Below the pieces are notes generated by a model. It was not told where the DNA came from. It worked only from the letters and a program-made list of their open reading frames with translations, and made no database searches. The translations under genes and the position numbers were made by a program. A stretch of DNA of 64,000 nt from Saccharina japonica (taxonomy: Eukaryota; Sar; Phaeophyceae; Laminariales; Laminariaceae). Below, piece after piece: positions 47,701-53,006 of the stretch. The stretch's first letter is position 1. The number at the start of each line of letters is the position of its first letter. The stretch is from the NCBI GenBank assembly GCA_008828725.1, contig MEHQ01003359.1:188170-252169 (forward strand), given 5' to 3'.

Positions 47701-49730
47701 CACCCACGTTATTGGGGACAAACTACTTGGATTTAGTGTGGTATGAATCGCACCCACGTTATTGGGGACAAACCACTTGGATTTAGTGTGGTATACTATT
47801 TCCAGTAGTAAAAGGGTTTGTAGTGTGGAGGAGCGGGTTGATAGGGGTGTCAAATTGTACGATGGAGGCACAGCATTTGGCATTTATTATTAGTACGGTT
47901 TATAGTGCCATCACCTCTTAGGTATGAATACAGCAGTACAGGACACCTCGTATTAACGATAAGAAACAGGAAATCTGGTCCAGGCTGGATTTCTTACATA
48001 AGAGAGGGTGCTTTCTACACGAATTTCAGGATAACGACTCCCGAATTTCTTATTTTCCTCTATATCTCAGTCTGGCTTTCTTATTGGCCTGTTTCTTATT
48101 ACGAGTAAGAGGTCCTGTACTGTATGCTACCATACCAGGCACAGCGTTCAGAATTTACATGAGTGCATATCTATATGTACGTGGTGCTGGTACGAGGTAC
48201 TATACCCCTGCTGTGGTATGTCTGTTTACCATTACCCCTATTATACGTACTGCTGTTGTCGTGTTGTGCCACGGGTATTGGAACTCACGACGTCACTATT
48301 TCACGAGTACGAGTACAGCAGTATCATACATATGAGTACGACGAGCTGGTGCTTCGTTAAAATGATCGTATGATATATTATACTCGTAACAAACAGCAAC
48401 ATCACCACCCATGGTATGAGTACATACGCGTATAATAGGAGTAAACGAGGCACAGGTACAGCAGCAAGACACAGGTACAGCAGCATCTGGTACACCTCAA
48501 GTTGCGCACCTTGACTGTAAACAAGTAAACAACAGCAAATGAGCGAGGCAGCGAAGTCTTGCAATCAACATGGCACCGCTGCTGCCTCTGTATCATATCC
48601 ATATGATACTGCTGCTGTAATCATAGTCTACCTGTGATCTGTGATATGTTCGTAGAGCTGCAGCAGCAGCAGCAGAAGCAGCATCTACTACAGCAGTAGA
48701 AACGAGTTTAAAATATCAAACCCGAGATCGCTCACCTCTTCCTCTGCCAACTCTTGTAAAAGCAAAACAGCGGCACCGCAGCCAGCACCAACAGCGCCGG
48801 CGGCGGCACCCCGGCACCATCTCCACCACTTCCTCCCGTCGCCCCTGTCCCTCCTCCTACTCCTCCTCCCTCGAGGAAATCTCCAGGAGTAAACGCGTTC
48901 GTAAGTGACGACCAGAACCCCGCCAAGACTGGCATAGGAGTAATCACGCCCGTGCCAGCAGCACCAGCAACGCCCGCAGTGTCCCTGCTGCCGTCGCCCC
49001 CAGTGCGGTCCCCGAGAGACCCTCCCCCCTCCGCCACAGCCGGCGAGGGCGCCGACCTGGCCTGCCTGGCGCGCAGCAGGTCTTCGCGGAGACGCTTGGT
49101 TTCCGAGGCGAGATTCTCGGTCTCCGAGCGAAGGGTCAACCTCAAGCTGTCCATGGACTTGGCGTGTCCCTTCTCGAGCTCTGCCTCGAGGCGGCGCTTG
49201 CTCTCTGCTGAGGCGGTCTCTAGGTCGCGCCGCAGGCGCTCCAGCTGGGCGCGGTGGGCCTCCGTCATGTCCTCCTTGTCCCGCTGCAGTCTCTGGATGT
49301 CGCGGTCGAGCTGGACCTTCCTCGCCAGGAGCTTCGCCGACTCCGCCCTGAGCAAACTCTCGGCTTCCTTGGCCTCCTTTGCCTCCGCGAGAAGCTTGTC
49401 CACGCGCGCTGGGTCGCCGGGGGAGCAAGGCAACTGCTGCTGCGGCTGCGGCGGCGAAGGCGGCTGGGTGGATGCATCGGAGTCGGTGGTAGCGTTGCTG
49501 CTGCTGTTGTTGTTGCAGAGGTTGTTGTTGGCCTTTTGCCTTCTGCGGCCAGCGAAGAAACCAACCTTGACAACTTTAGGCGGGAGCATCATCGCACCGT
49601 ACGCCCCGGGGTGCGAGAACATCGCATCGTCGGGTTGCGTCGCCTCGGGCGCCACTGTCAACGACGGAGCACCCCCGTTTGCAGCCGAGGTTACAGCAGC
49701 ATCTTCCTTGTTCTTGCTCCGCCCCCACAT
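13221..49730 (-). CDS. Giant coiled-coil protein gene, at least 23 exons, 3' end not resolved
   Basis: Reconstructed exons, high to low: 49730-48736, 47622-47316, 46543-45281, 44880-44554, 43922-43731, 42587-42483, 41245-41108, 40372-40235, 39091-38996, 38233-38105, 37461-37282, 35454-35190, 34519-34323, 27712-27365, 25932-25331, 24490-24314, 22871-22745, 21252-21139, 20587-20402, 18594-18421, 16593-16429, 14591-14456, 13299-13221. All begin after AG and end before GT (two before GC). Lengths and phases agree across every junction, giving about 2,146 residues with no internal stop. After an N-terminal low-complexity and possible membrane region, the protein is almost entirely Glu/Lys/Arg/Ala/Leu-rich with heptad-like spacing, so a long rod is inferred. 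ATG at 49730 is the first in frame after an in-frame TGA 13 codons upstream. I recognise no orthologue; golgin, kinesin-tail or structural scaffold roles are all possible. Exon 24 is seen only in the copies at 5436 and 10427. Confidence 0.82.
14456..14591 (-). CDS. Coiled-coil gene exon 22, copy C
   Basis: It has 136 bases, phase 0 in and 1 out, acceptor CTCATCAG and donor GTGCGC. It encodes ASNYEAQLMVARSKG, an acidic-glycine run, and AEVERLKAVSEDL. It differs from copies A and B by at least one synonymous change in a Gly codon. Confidence 0.72.
15030..15122 (+). mobile_element. TTAA mini-element (copy C)
   Basis: Reverse orientation of 2208-2295. Confidence 0.75.
16003..16215. mobile_element. 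Foldback element, copy 1
   Basis: Long inverted repeat: TTCATTGGTCAACACACGCA and its reverse complement flank a short spacer, with outer GGGCCC and TTAACGA ends. It abuts inverted copy C and is followed by the right end of a family B MITE at about 16,255-16,276. Confidence 0.8.
16429..16593 (-). CDS. Coiled-coil gene exon 21
   Basis: It has 55 codons, phase 0, acceptor CTGAAACAG and donor GTGAGA. It encodes AISLKKKLDKKSLLLARAEE. It is the last exon in single-copy sequence; the downstream intron runs into duplicated copy C at about 16,002. Confidence 0.78.
17320..17596. mobile_element. MITE-like element
   Basis: Inverted ends ATGGAGTGCAG and, inside them, AGTCCACAC mirrored at CTGCACTCCAT and AGTGTGGACT. 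There are no coding frames of note. Confidence 0.5.
17763..18126. mobile_element. Three TTAA mini-elements, two forming an inverted pair
   Basis: One element at 17763-17846 and two in opposite orientation meeting at about 18,043 (CTTAAGGAGTTAACCCCTTAAG). The inverted pair could form a hairpin of about 80 bp per arm. Confidence 0.78.
18421..18594 (-). CDS. Coiled-coil gene exon 20
   Basis: It has 58 codons, phase 0, donor GTACGG. The acceptor AATGAAG is weak and was chosen because it keeps phase; a site a few codons away is possible. It encodes KVEIGRTTEALREKELVIET and a short repeated RQSVDNRQSV motif. Confidence 0.68.
18722..19070 (-). repeat. R1 dispersed repeat, two nested partial copies
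   Basis: Minus-strand copies of R1, each with a long C tract at the 3' side (seen as G runs near 18,713 and 18,834). Confidence 0.75.
19173..19262 (+). mobile_element. TTAA mini-element
   Basis: It has the consensus core (ACTACTTGGAATTAGTGTGG) with a degraded left end, and is repeated artefactually at 21554-21643. Confidence 0.75.
20402..20587 (-). CDS. Coiled-coil gene exon 19
   Basis: It has 62 codons, phase 0, acceptor TTTTCCAG and a strong donor GTAAGT. It encodes GESRRAEEELAALKLKQADV, then a Gly/Val-rich segment (GAGIGGGVEVGV) that interrupts the coil. Confidence 0.78.
21139..21252 (-). CDS. Coiled-coil gene exon 18
   Basis: It has 38 codons, phase 0, acceptor CGACAAAG and donor GTTGGT. 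It has an Ala run encoded by GCG/GCA, then SDEEMSLVVAERDDLSQRLQ. The acceptor abuts a GGTCGGTCGG tract that runs into the Tn5 mosaic end at 21314, so the intron upstream of this exon is not reliable. Confidence 0.7.
21314..21332 (+). other. Tn5/Nextera mosaic end sequence (library adapter)
   Basis: AGATGTGTATAAGAGACAG is an exact match to the 19-base Tn5 mosaic end used in transposase-based libraries. It joins a GGTGGGTGGG tract to a 546-base copy of sequence found 2,381 bases upstream. It is an artefact, not genomic. Confidence 0.95.
21333..21878 (+). repeat. Artefactual duplicate of 18952-19497
   Basis: 546 bases match 18952-19497 at a constant offset of 2,381 with no indel. The segment is bounded by the mosaic end on the left and an N on the right, which splits a GGTCGGTCGG tract that resumes at about 21,880. 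Confidence 0.92.
21879..21879. other. Single N, sequence join
   Basis: Marks the right edge of the adapter-linked duplicate. Confidence 0.85.
22745..22871 (-). CDS. Coiled-coil gene exon 17
   Basis: It has 127 bases, phase 2 in and 0 out, acceptor TATTTAAG and donor GTGATC. It encodes LKELEVDQSAQASELERVSS. A degenerate copy of its first ~20 bases lies upstream in the intron near 23,466-23,490. Confidence 0.78.
22945..23660. repeat. Degenerate ~630-bp tandem duplication in intron 16
   Basis: ACAAGACAGGACAAAGGGCC near 22,945 recurs as ACAAGACAGGACAGCGGCTA near 23,601, and the exon 17 start recurs near 23,466. The region is purine-rich on the plus strand. Confidence 0.6.
24314..24490 (-). CDS. 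Coiled-coil gene exon 16
   Basis: It has 177 bases and is in phase 2 at both ends, acceptor TCAATAG and donor GTACAG. It encodes NELKIAAKELETLTEESGAA and KESEKDALES. The split AG-G arginine codons are restored on both sides. Confidence 0.8.
24797..24955. mobile_element. MITE-like element with 19-bp inverted ends
   Basis: Ends CGACAGATGTTAAGAATCT and its exact reverse complement enclose about 120 bases. The interior resembles family D (GGCCAGACTGGAATTCTTAC). Confidence 0.7.
25331..25932 (-). CDS. Coiled-coil gene exon 15
   Basis: It has 602 bases, phase 0 in and phase 2 out (CTG AG then GTGTGT), acceptor GTGCCTCAG. It gives about 200 residues of continuous coiled coil, including ARFSEQARDARTAADSAAAR and EAEVERARGAL-like blocks. 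The opposite strand is pyrimidine-biased and shows no gene of its own. Confidence 0.82.
26177..26356. mobile_element. MITE family A, diverged remnant
   Basis: It shares the GAGATCTCGTCGAGATCGTT core and GAGGGTGTGCTGT end of family A but has lost clear terminal repeats. Confidence 0.55.
26380..26550 (+). repeat. R1 dispersed repeat
   Basis: Contains CTGCCTGGTCGGTGAAAAGT and CGTCCCGGCGTTGTAGGGAT. No poly-C tail remains. Confidence 0.7.
27083..27201. mobile_element. MITE family C, copy 2
   Basis: Ends TTACGGAGGGCCATAGTAAA and TTTACTATGGTCCCCCGTAA; located in intron 14 just upstream of the exon 14 donor region. Confidence 0.75.
27365..27712 (-). CDS. Coiled-coil gene exon 14
   Basis: It has 116 codons, phase 0, acceptor TTCCACCAG and donor GTGGGA. 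It is Ala/Glu-rich (for example LAGLEREVEEAKGAAVAATA), a compositionally biased coiled coil with strong GC at third codon positions. Confidence 0.8.
29267..29920 (+). CDS. Candidate poly-alanine gene, two exons, nested antisense in intron 13
   Basis: Exon a, 29267-29503, starts with ATG in a fair context (GCGATGG), is Ala/Val-rich, includes FAVAPFYLRAPAASLNSLSS and ends at donor GTATGT in phase 0. Exon b, 29748-29920, follows acceptor GCTCGCAG in phase 0, reads RQQAQQEVHPMPVQLLVPG and then about 28 alanines from a CTG/GCT repeat, ending in phase 2 at GTGATA. No convincing third exon was found and I recognise no homologue. The frame may be open by composition only. Confidence 0.33.
29832..29917 (+). 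repeat. CTG repeat, about 28 units
   Basis: Uninterrupted CTG run. It would encode poly-Ala, poly-Leu or poly-Cys on the plus strand and poly-Gln, poly-Ser or poly-Ala on the minus strand. Confidence 0.95.
32040..32460 (+). repeat. R1 dispersed repeat, two copies with C-run tail
   Basis: Two successive R1 copies, then the module GTCTCGAAAGGGATGCGTGG and a C run at 32450-32460. The LINE fragment begins right after. Confidence 0.75.
32480..33860 (+). pseudogene. Degenerate non-LTR retrotransposon (LINE) reverse transcriptase
   Basis: Three successive frames (about 32487-32830, 32846-33130, 33133-33687) together cover a LINE-type reverse transcriptase. Visible motifs are KGDKADPGNYRGITLL, FFLDVQKAYDTAW (motif A aspartate), GVAQGCTLSPNLF (motif B), MFADGF (motif C, where the second catalytic Asp of xADD is Gly) and RKWRVTANVKKCAVV. 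At least two frameshifts, the motif C change and an early stop make it inactive. The endonuclease domain is absent; the 5' end stops beside the C-rich tail of another repeat. It is inserted in intron 13, antisense to the host gene. Confidence 0.85.
34323..34519 (-). CDS. Coiled-coil gene exon 13, GC donor
   Basis: It enters in phase 1 (acceptor GATAACAG) and leaves in phase 0. The donor is CAG then GCAAGT, a second GC-AG intron. It encodes ALQQEASRLEAELQALSDAK. The downstream intron is the longest of the gene, 6.6 kb, and carries the LINE fragment and a candidate nested gene. Confidence 0.78.
34893..35060 (+). repeat. R1 dispersed repeat
   Basis: R1 3' half with CTGCCTGGTCGGCGAAAACC, GAGTACCCCCCCC and a second ATGCATGACACGAGTA end. 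Confidence 0.72.
35190..35454 (-). CDS. Coiled-coil gene exon 12
   Basis: It has 265 bases, phase 0 in and phase 1 out (ACG G then GTGAGC). It encodes TLAAKNAALSEDAEASRGLL and further Ala/Glu/Lys coiled coil. The split Gly codon is completed correctly by exon 13, which supports the join. Confidence 0.8.
35622..36579 (+). repeat. Tandem array of 12 TTAA mini-elements
   Basis: Twelve units of 77-85 bases. Each begins TTAAGAACTGGTCCCA, passes through ACTACTTGGAATTAGTGTGG and ends TTCTGAATGGGTTAA, and neighbours share the TTAA. Units differ at one site: TTTGGGGAC, TTTGCGGA or TTTGGGGTTGGGGAC. The long form is followed by the GCGGA form twice, so parts of the array arose by block duplication. It lies in intron 11 of the coiled-coil gene. 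Confidence 0.93.
36893..37218. mobile_element. Cluster of three degraded TTAA mini-elements
   Basis: Cores CCCACACTAATCCCAAGTAC, CCCACACAAATTCCAAGTAG and CAAATCCCAAGTGTTTTGTC in succession. The last has variant ends around ACTGCAGTG. Confidence 0.6.
37282..37461 (-). CDS. Coiled-coil gene exon 11
   Basis: It has 60 codons, phase 0, acceptor CATCGGCAG and donor GTAAGA. It contains EELKALSEEKLAADETCSRL. The acceptor lies about 40 bases from the edge of the 13-bp ATCGAT-type tandem array. Confidence 0.8.
37498..37700. repeat. 13-bp tandem array (AAACAATATCGAT)
   Basis: About 15 near-perfect units in intron 10, followed to about 38,010 by loose ATCGAT and ATCGACATCGAT palindromes. Since 13 is not a multiple of 3, every frame reads the same repeated peptide, which is not a gene. 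Confidence 0.95.
38105..38233 (-). CDS. Coiled-coil gene exon 10
   Basis: It has 43 codons, phase 0, acceptor CTCGTCAG and donor GTGCGT. It contains KANALKQEAAVREQEQLDAR, a strongly charged coiled coil. A 20-base A run lies just upstream in the intron. Confidence 0.78.
38694..38745. repeat. Two tandem perfect 27-bp palindromes
   Basis: CCTATAAATATAT, a G, and its exact reverse complement, repeated twice and sharing GG. It would extrude as a pair of AT-rich hairpins. Confidence 0.9.
38966..38966. other. Single N in intron 9
   Basis: It lies between unique sequence and a C run 30 bases from the exon 9 donor. The join beyond it is uncertain. Confidence 0.75.
38996..39091 (-). CDS. Coiled-coil gene exon 9, GC donor
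   Basis: It has 32 codons, phase 0, acceptor GCCCGCAG. The donor is CAG followed by GCGAGT, a GC-AG intron. It encodes EENRRLQTELERRCRELELE-like coiled coil. A single N lies 30 bases into the downstream intron at 38966. Confidence 0.72.
39354..39562. mobile_element. MITE family A, copy 2
   Basis: 209 bases, the same termini and core as 164-388, again flanked by TA. It lies in intron 8 of the coiled-coil gene. Confidence 0.85.
40235..40372 (-). CDS. Coiled-coil gene exon 8
   Basis: It has 46 codons, phase 0, acceptor GTTTTAG and donor GTTTGT, which is a weak donor at +3 to +5. It encodes KTLEASRDELVAEAAAKLSE and further charged heptads. Confidence 0.75.
40452..40690 (-). repeat. R1 dispersed repeat
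   Basis: Minus-strand R1 with CCCTCGCATCCCTACAAAGC and GTGAGCTGCATCATGC, in intron 7. Confidence 0.72.
40965..41105. repeat. Imperfect ~31-bp tandem repeat (CCCACCAACACCATCCCATC)
   Basis: Four units immediately downstream of the exon 7 donor. Confidence 0.8.
41108..41245 (-). CDS. Coiled-coil gene exon 7
   Basis: It has 46 codons, phase 0. The acceptor is the weak CCTTTGAAG and the donor GTGATG. It contains LFQNKVAELASSARRISLLE and is a plausible coiled coil. Directly downstream in the intron is a CCCACCAACACCATC-type tandem repeat. Confidence 0.75.
41351..41452. mobile_element. MITE family C, copy 3
   Basis: Ends CGTACGGGGGACCATAGTAA and TTTACTATGGCCTCCCGTAA; in intron 7. Confidence 0.75.
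42190..42425. repeat. 15-bp GATGATCTATCTGTA tandem array
   Basis: About 15 units with point variants, in intron 6 next to the exon 6 donor. Shorter arrays of the same kind lie at 26595-26700 and 39785-39845, within a wider GATCTGTAT-rich repeat family. Confidence 0.9.
42483..42587 (-). CDS. Coiled-coil gene exon 6
   Basis: It has 35 codons, exactly five heptads, phase 0 at both ends. The acceptor is TCCGCCAG and the donor GTGAGC. It contains TSEELEGARSQLQTME. The downstream intron begins next to a long 15-bp tandem repeat. Confidence 0.75.
43012..43230. repeat. CCCACC/CCAACC pyrimidine-rich low-complexity tract
   Basis: About 220 bases almost free of G on the plus strand, in intron 5. Confidence 0.85.
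43731..43922 (-). CDS. Coiled-coil gene exon 5
   Basis: It has 64 codons, phase 0 at both ends, acceptor CTTACAG and donor GTGCGC. The sequence (including SELQRRVSEQEETVAGLREA) has regular hydrophobic positions in a charged background, as expected of a coiled coil. Confidence 0.8.
44554..44880 (-). CDS. Coiled-coil gene exon 4
   Basis: It has 109 codons in phase 0 at both ends, with acceptor CTGGCAG and donor GTAAGG. Two coiled-coil stretches (SSRIEELQRDLAAKTDE and AESRAARAAEVASRALEDKE) flank a poly-alanine run of about 14 residues encoded mainly by a GCC/GCT repeat. The Ala run is probably a repeat expansion within the rod. Confidence 0.8.
45281..46543 (-). CDS. Coiled-coil gene exon 3, largest exon, with Gln/His tract
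   Basis: This 421-codon exon is in phase 0 at both ends (acceptor CATGCAG, donor GTGCGT). It starts with a Ser/Arg/Pro-rich disordered region and a Gly run. A tract of about 85 residues of Gln with interspersed His and Leu (about 46,010-45,830) follows, then an Ala-rich segment, and from about residue 290 a continuous coiled coil rich in Arg, Glu and Leu. The Gln tract is encoded by CAG and CAA with CAC and CTG interruptions, so it is less likely to be unstable than a pure repeat. The opposite strand is open over long stretches only because of composition. Confidence 0.8.
47145..47234. mobile_element. MITE family C, truncated copy
   Basis: The left end TTATCCCGGGGGGGCATAGT and the core TTTCCTTATGTTTAATAGCA are present; the right inverted repeat is missing. 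Confidence 0.5.
47316..47622 (-). CDS. Coiled-coil gene exon 2
   Basis: The acceptor is TATGCAG and the donor GTGAGA; phase is 2 in and 0 out. It encodes an acidic start (RIVEESSSDEG), a Ser run made of AGC codons, and a basic Lys-rich end. This is a low-complexity linker rather than coiled coil. It is the first segment present only in the spliced long form. Confidence 0.75.
47681..47816 (+). mobile_element. Two degraded TTAA mini-elements in tandem
   Basis: Two head-to-tail cores (GAATCGCACCCACGTTATTG, then CTTGGATTTAGTGTGGTATG) with a 54-base period. Confidence 0.65.
47932..48123. mobile_element. MITE family D, copy 1
   Basis: About 192 bases with inverted ends that include CAGTACAGGACACCT and GATAAGAAACAGG. 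It lies upstream of coiled-coil exon 2, in intron 1. Confidence 0.75.
48732..49730 (-). CDS. Exon 1 of the coiled-coil gene, or a complete 332-aa tail-anchored protein
   Basis: Read without splicing, this frame is a full protein ending in TGA. It has a polar N-terminus with Asn, Ser and Gln runs, a coiled-coil segment at about residues 105-220 rich in Glu, Lys, Arg and Leu, a Gly-rich linker, and a C-terminal hydrophobic stretch ALLVLAAVPLFCFYKSW followed by basic QRKR and the stop. That ending is typical of tail-anchored membrane proteins. The stop overlaps a consensus donor (AAGAG then GTGAGC, exon end 48736), and phase 2 there matches the acceptor at 47622. Splicing therefore removes the stop and continues into the giant protein. 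Both readings are plausible, and intron retention could switch between them. The function is unknown. Confidence 0.75.
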   Translation of the reverse strand: MWGRSKNKEDAAVTSAANGGAPSLTVAPEATQPDDAMFSHPGAYGAMMLPPKVVKVGFFAGRRRQKANNNLCNNNSSSNATTDSDASTQPPSPPQPQQQLPCSPGDPARVDKLLAEAKEAKEAESLLRAESAKLLARKVQLDRDIQRLQRDKEDMTEAHRAQLERLRRDLETASAESKRRLEAELEKGHAKSMDSLRLTLRSETENLASETKRLREDLLRARQARSAPSPAVAEGGGSLGDRTGGDGSRDTAGVAGAAGTGVITPMPVLAGFWSSLTNAFTPGDFLEGGGVGGGTGATGGSGGDGAGVPPPALLVLAAVPLFCFYKSWQRKR

Positions 49731-50214
49731 CGGACCCTGCTGTGCGTTGCCCAGCCCCTGTCACTGCGCAGCACGGCAGCAGCAGCAGCAGCAGTGGCCG
49801 ACGAGAGGGCTGCGAGTACTCTTTTCCTGTTTTTTCCCGTGATCATGCGACACAAACACAGAATGCGCTCTTGGCGCAAGAACAAATACAACACCACCCG
49901 AGGTCCGTGGAGCCCGGTTCGAGGTCCTTGCGAGTTGCGCAGACCCTTGGCACAGTAGTTCCGTTCACTGTCTGGGGAGCGCTCTCCCGCCCGAGCTTAT
50001 CTGCGTTGGATTGTTTGCTACGGTTCGCGCTCGCCAAGGCTGATAACCTTCAACGGTATTCCCTGTCCCCTAAATAAACATCCGCGAGGAAAATCGTGGA
50101 ACTCTGGTCGAAAAAAAAAAGCGCGGGAAATATTTTTTTTCCCCCCATGGTGGCGGTTTCATATTTTATGTTTCCGCCGCCTTGTTTTACGCCTTTGCGT
50201 CTTTACTTTTGGCC

Positions 50215-50400
50215 AACTTTTACTCGTGTACTCGTAGTTCACGCTTTCCAAATGCCCTTCTTTCTTTGCAGGTTAGAGCTGGGGGTCTCAAAGCAGGTCT
50301 CCCCCCCCCCCGCCCCCTAATACTGTACAAGTTTTCGTTTTTATCCCGGGATGGGGTCAACACTTCCACACTCTCCCTCGTCGAAGAATGTCGTTCTTCT
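50215..50400 (-). mobile_element. Diverged SINE remnant
   Basis: It follows the SINE 3' body in order (GGGGTCTCAAAGCAGGTCTC, TTTTTATCCCGGG, TCGTCGAAGAATG) at low identity. Confidence 0.4.
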
Positions 50401-50764
50401 GATGATGGGTTGTACTCGTAAATAAATCGCCCTGTTTTATTGTTGATCGTCCATCACCCATCACCCAGGGGGGTAACCGTCACGGATCTGTATCCTCCAC
50501 GTAAGTCATATTATACGGCCATACAGCATGCTAACACTCCGCTAACAAGCGACATAACGGCTGGTGATTGGTAACCGCCCGAATTATGAATTATGCTGCC
50601 CGAACGACTTTCAGCACCCATGCACCATGCATTGAAAAAAAACAAAAACGAAATCGACAACGACGACCACACGACGAGAGGGCAGCGTTTTACGAATACC
50701 TCATACGAAACCATTTCATCATGCAAACATCATGTGTCACAGCACATACCTGGTCTATTATTAT

Positions 50765-50892
50765 ATGATTTGCCTTCCGACAATGTGCAGGGCATTATTC
50801 ATTCAGAATGAAAAAGCTGACCCAATTCGTCGAATACCACCAATCCCATCCAACCATTTATCCTCCCCTCCGTGTACTCAATAGAATATGCA
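50765..50892. repeat. Dispersed repeat (CAATGTGCAGGGC type), copy 1
   Basis: ATTTGCCTTCCGACAATGTG followed by TTCGTCGAATACCACC is shared with 57588-57722. It is preceded by an ATTATTAT run, so it looks like the 3' end of a retroelement. Confidence 0.65.
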
Positions 50893-53006
50893 CTACAGTA
50901 CCACCGTTTACCCAAATATTGTACCTGCTATATATCTATGTTCCCCTTCTTCATCCAATGATCGACACACCTCATACCTGAACATGTTTCGTGACGACCG
51001 GCCGACAAAATCCCAGAGCAATAAATCCTCCCACTCATTTCCACCCCCACTGCAGGAAAAGTATACAAAAGTAGTGCATTGCTCATGCAGCCTCCCCCCT
51101 CCCCTCTACTGTCTCCGTAAAACTGCGCACACCTATTATACCAGGCATTGTACCTATAATATACGCGGTAGTATGTTATACCAACCTAAACCAACACCAC
51201 CTCAATCGGGTCTGTCTGCCGTTTACTCCCGCCTAAAACACTTCCAGCAGCACCAGAATCCGATTGAATGCGCAGGATCAATGTTCAACAGAGAGAGTCT
51301 TGGCTGATCGTGCATACCAGTACAAGACATGAACATTGCATGTGGCGTTCGCTATTGACCTTGAGCATTAACCTCTACGTTCCGTCCTGGTGCTGCGCAT
51401 GCACGCCATCACCGAGAGCCACTGAATTCGTCTCGAGCCACAAATAAATACATACTACGAGTAATTCAAAGAAAGACAGGTTTACCGCAATATCGCCCGC
51501 CGAAACCCAAACAACTACACTACTACTACGTTCGTACAAAAAACAGCATAACGAACCATGATTGTCTCCTACCGGGTGGTGTATTCGGTACTGTACCAAC
51601 ATACAAGGTGCTACCAGACTCAGCCTGTGGCGGTCTCCGTAATAAGGCACCCGGAGCGGGGGATTTCTACAAGGAAAGAGGTCTGCAATCTTCAAAGGCC
51701 TTGCTGCAAGGCTCGGTGGTCATTCATCCCAAAGAGTCCCGAACGCCCAAAATTATAGCCGCTGAATCTGACGCGTTTGTTTTCAGATGCATGCACGCTT
51801 TCGAGGGAAACCGGGAAAAATAAAACAAAATCCCACAATATGACCAAAATCGACCACCCCGCACGCAGGGGCTGCCTCTCGATGACAGACAGTGCTTGAT
51901 TAGCAGGATAACAACGAGTAGTGCCTACCTGAATCTCGAGCCACAGCTAATGTACTTGTATACGGCCATCACTCTACTATTATGATACTACTGCACCTCT
52001 GGTACGTACGTGCTAAGGCCACCATTATCAGTGGCCGATACACCCGCGCAAGCCCTTCTATTCCTATGCTTGTTCAGATTATTAGGTGCAACTGCCACAA
52101 CAGACGAGCAGCGTGTTATTCTACCGCCCCTCCGCTAGCCGCACCCTGGCACGGCACAGTAGTAGCCCAGTCGAGAGCTGTACGGTTGCTACATTTTCGC
52201 GCACTTCCACCACTCTACCTTCCGTTCAACAACAGCCGCACTTGTATAGGTTCTTCGAGAGGGGGCATCCGTTCAGAGATAGGGCCGATTGTCGATTGTG
52301 TTATGACAAAAAAAAACGAGTACTATGTACCATACCAGGAAATTACAAACTACTATGGGCAACTCAGGGCTAGCGCCACGGGCGGAGCCGTGGCCGTACC
52401 GCTAGTGACAAAAAAGGAGGGTATACAGTATGGCGCCGCGAGCAAGCAATAACTCAGCGATAATATTCTACTGTTCAAGGTTTGTATCAAAATAGCTTTT
52501 CAGGCTCGCTCACAGCAGGCGACAACAAGGCTTCAACCTTGCTCAGAGTAGACTGGTGCTACGGTCGGGGGAGGGGGTGGGGGGGGGGGTATGATTCCAT
52601 TATTTTCACTACCGAGTTTACGACACTCGGGCGAGCGGCTTAATGTCTGGGGTGAGTGGCTTATTATATACCTCACTCAAAATTTGACCTAAACATATTT
52701 TGTTGGCACGGAGTTGCAAACACTCCCACGACGGTGCATCATCCGTGAAACAAAAGAAAATATCAACGTTTACGACCGCGAAAAAATAAGGTACGTTTAC
52801 CACTCTCGGTCGAGTGGTGCTGAGCGGCAAAAAAATAAAAGACCGAAAAACGACTACCCTGCCGTACGAGGCACCAGTCAGGTTAGGCGCTTCCTGGTTG
52901 CCAGGCCGACATCCTGCATAGGTGTGCCTTACATGGAGAGGTGCAGCTGCTCAAAATTGACCCAAATACTGAATATATACAGGTGTGACTTACAACAAAC
53001 GTCAAC

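Larger units (their letters stand above)
49790..53006. other. Intergenic region with no convincing gene
   Basis: It holds a CAG run at 49780-49795, a SINE remnant, the CAATGTGCAG repeat, a G run at 52580 and many TACCAGGTA motifs. Open frames are short and without splice-consistent partners. Promoters of the coiled-coil gene should lie at its left end, but I see no recognisable element. Confidence 0.5.
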
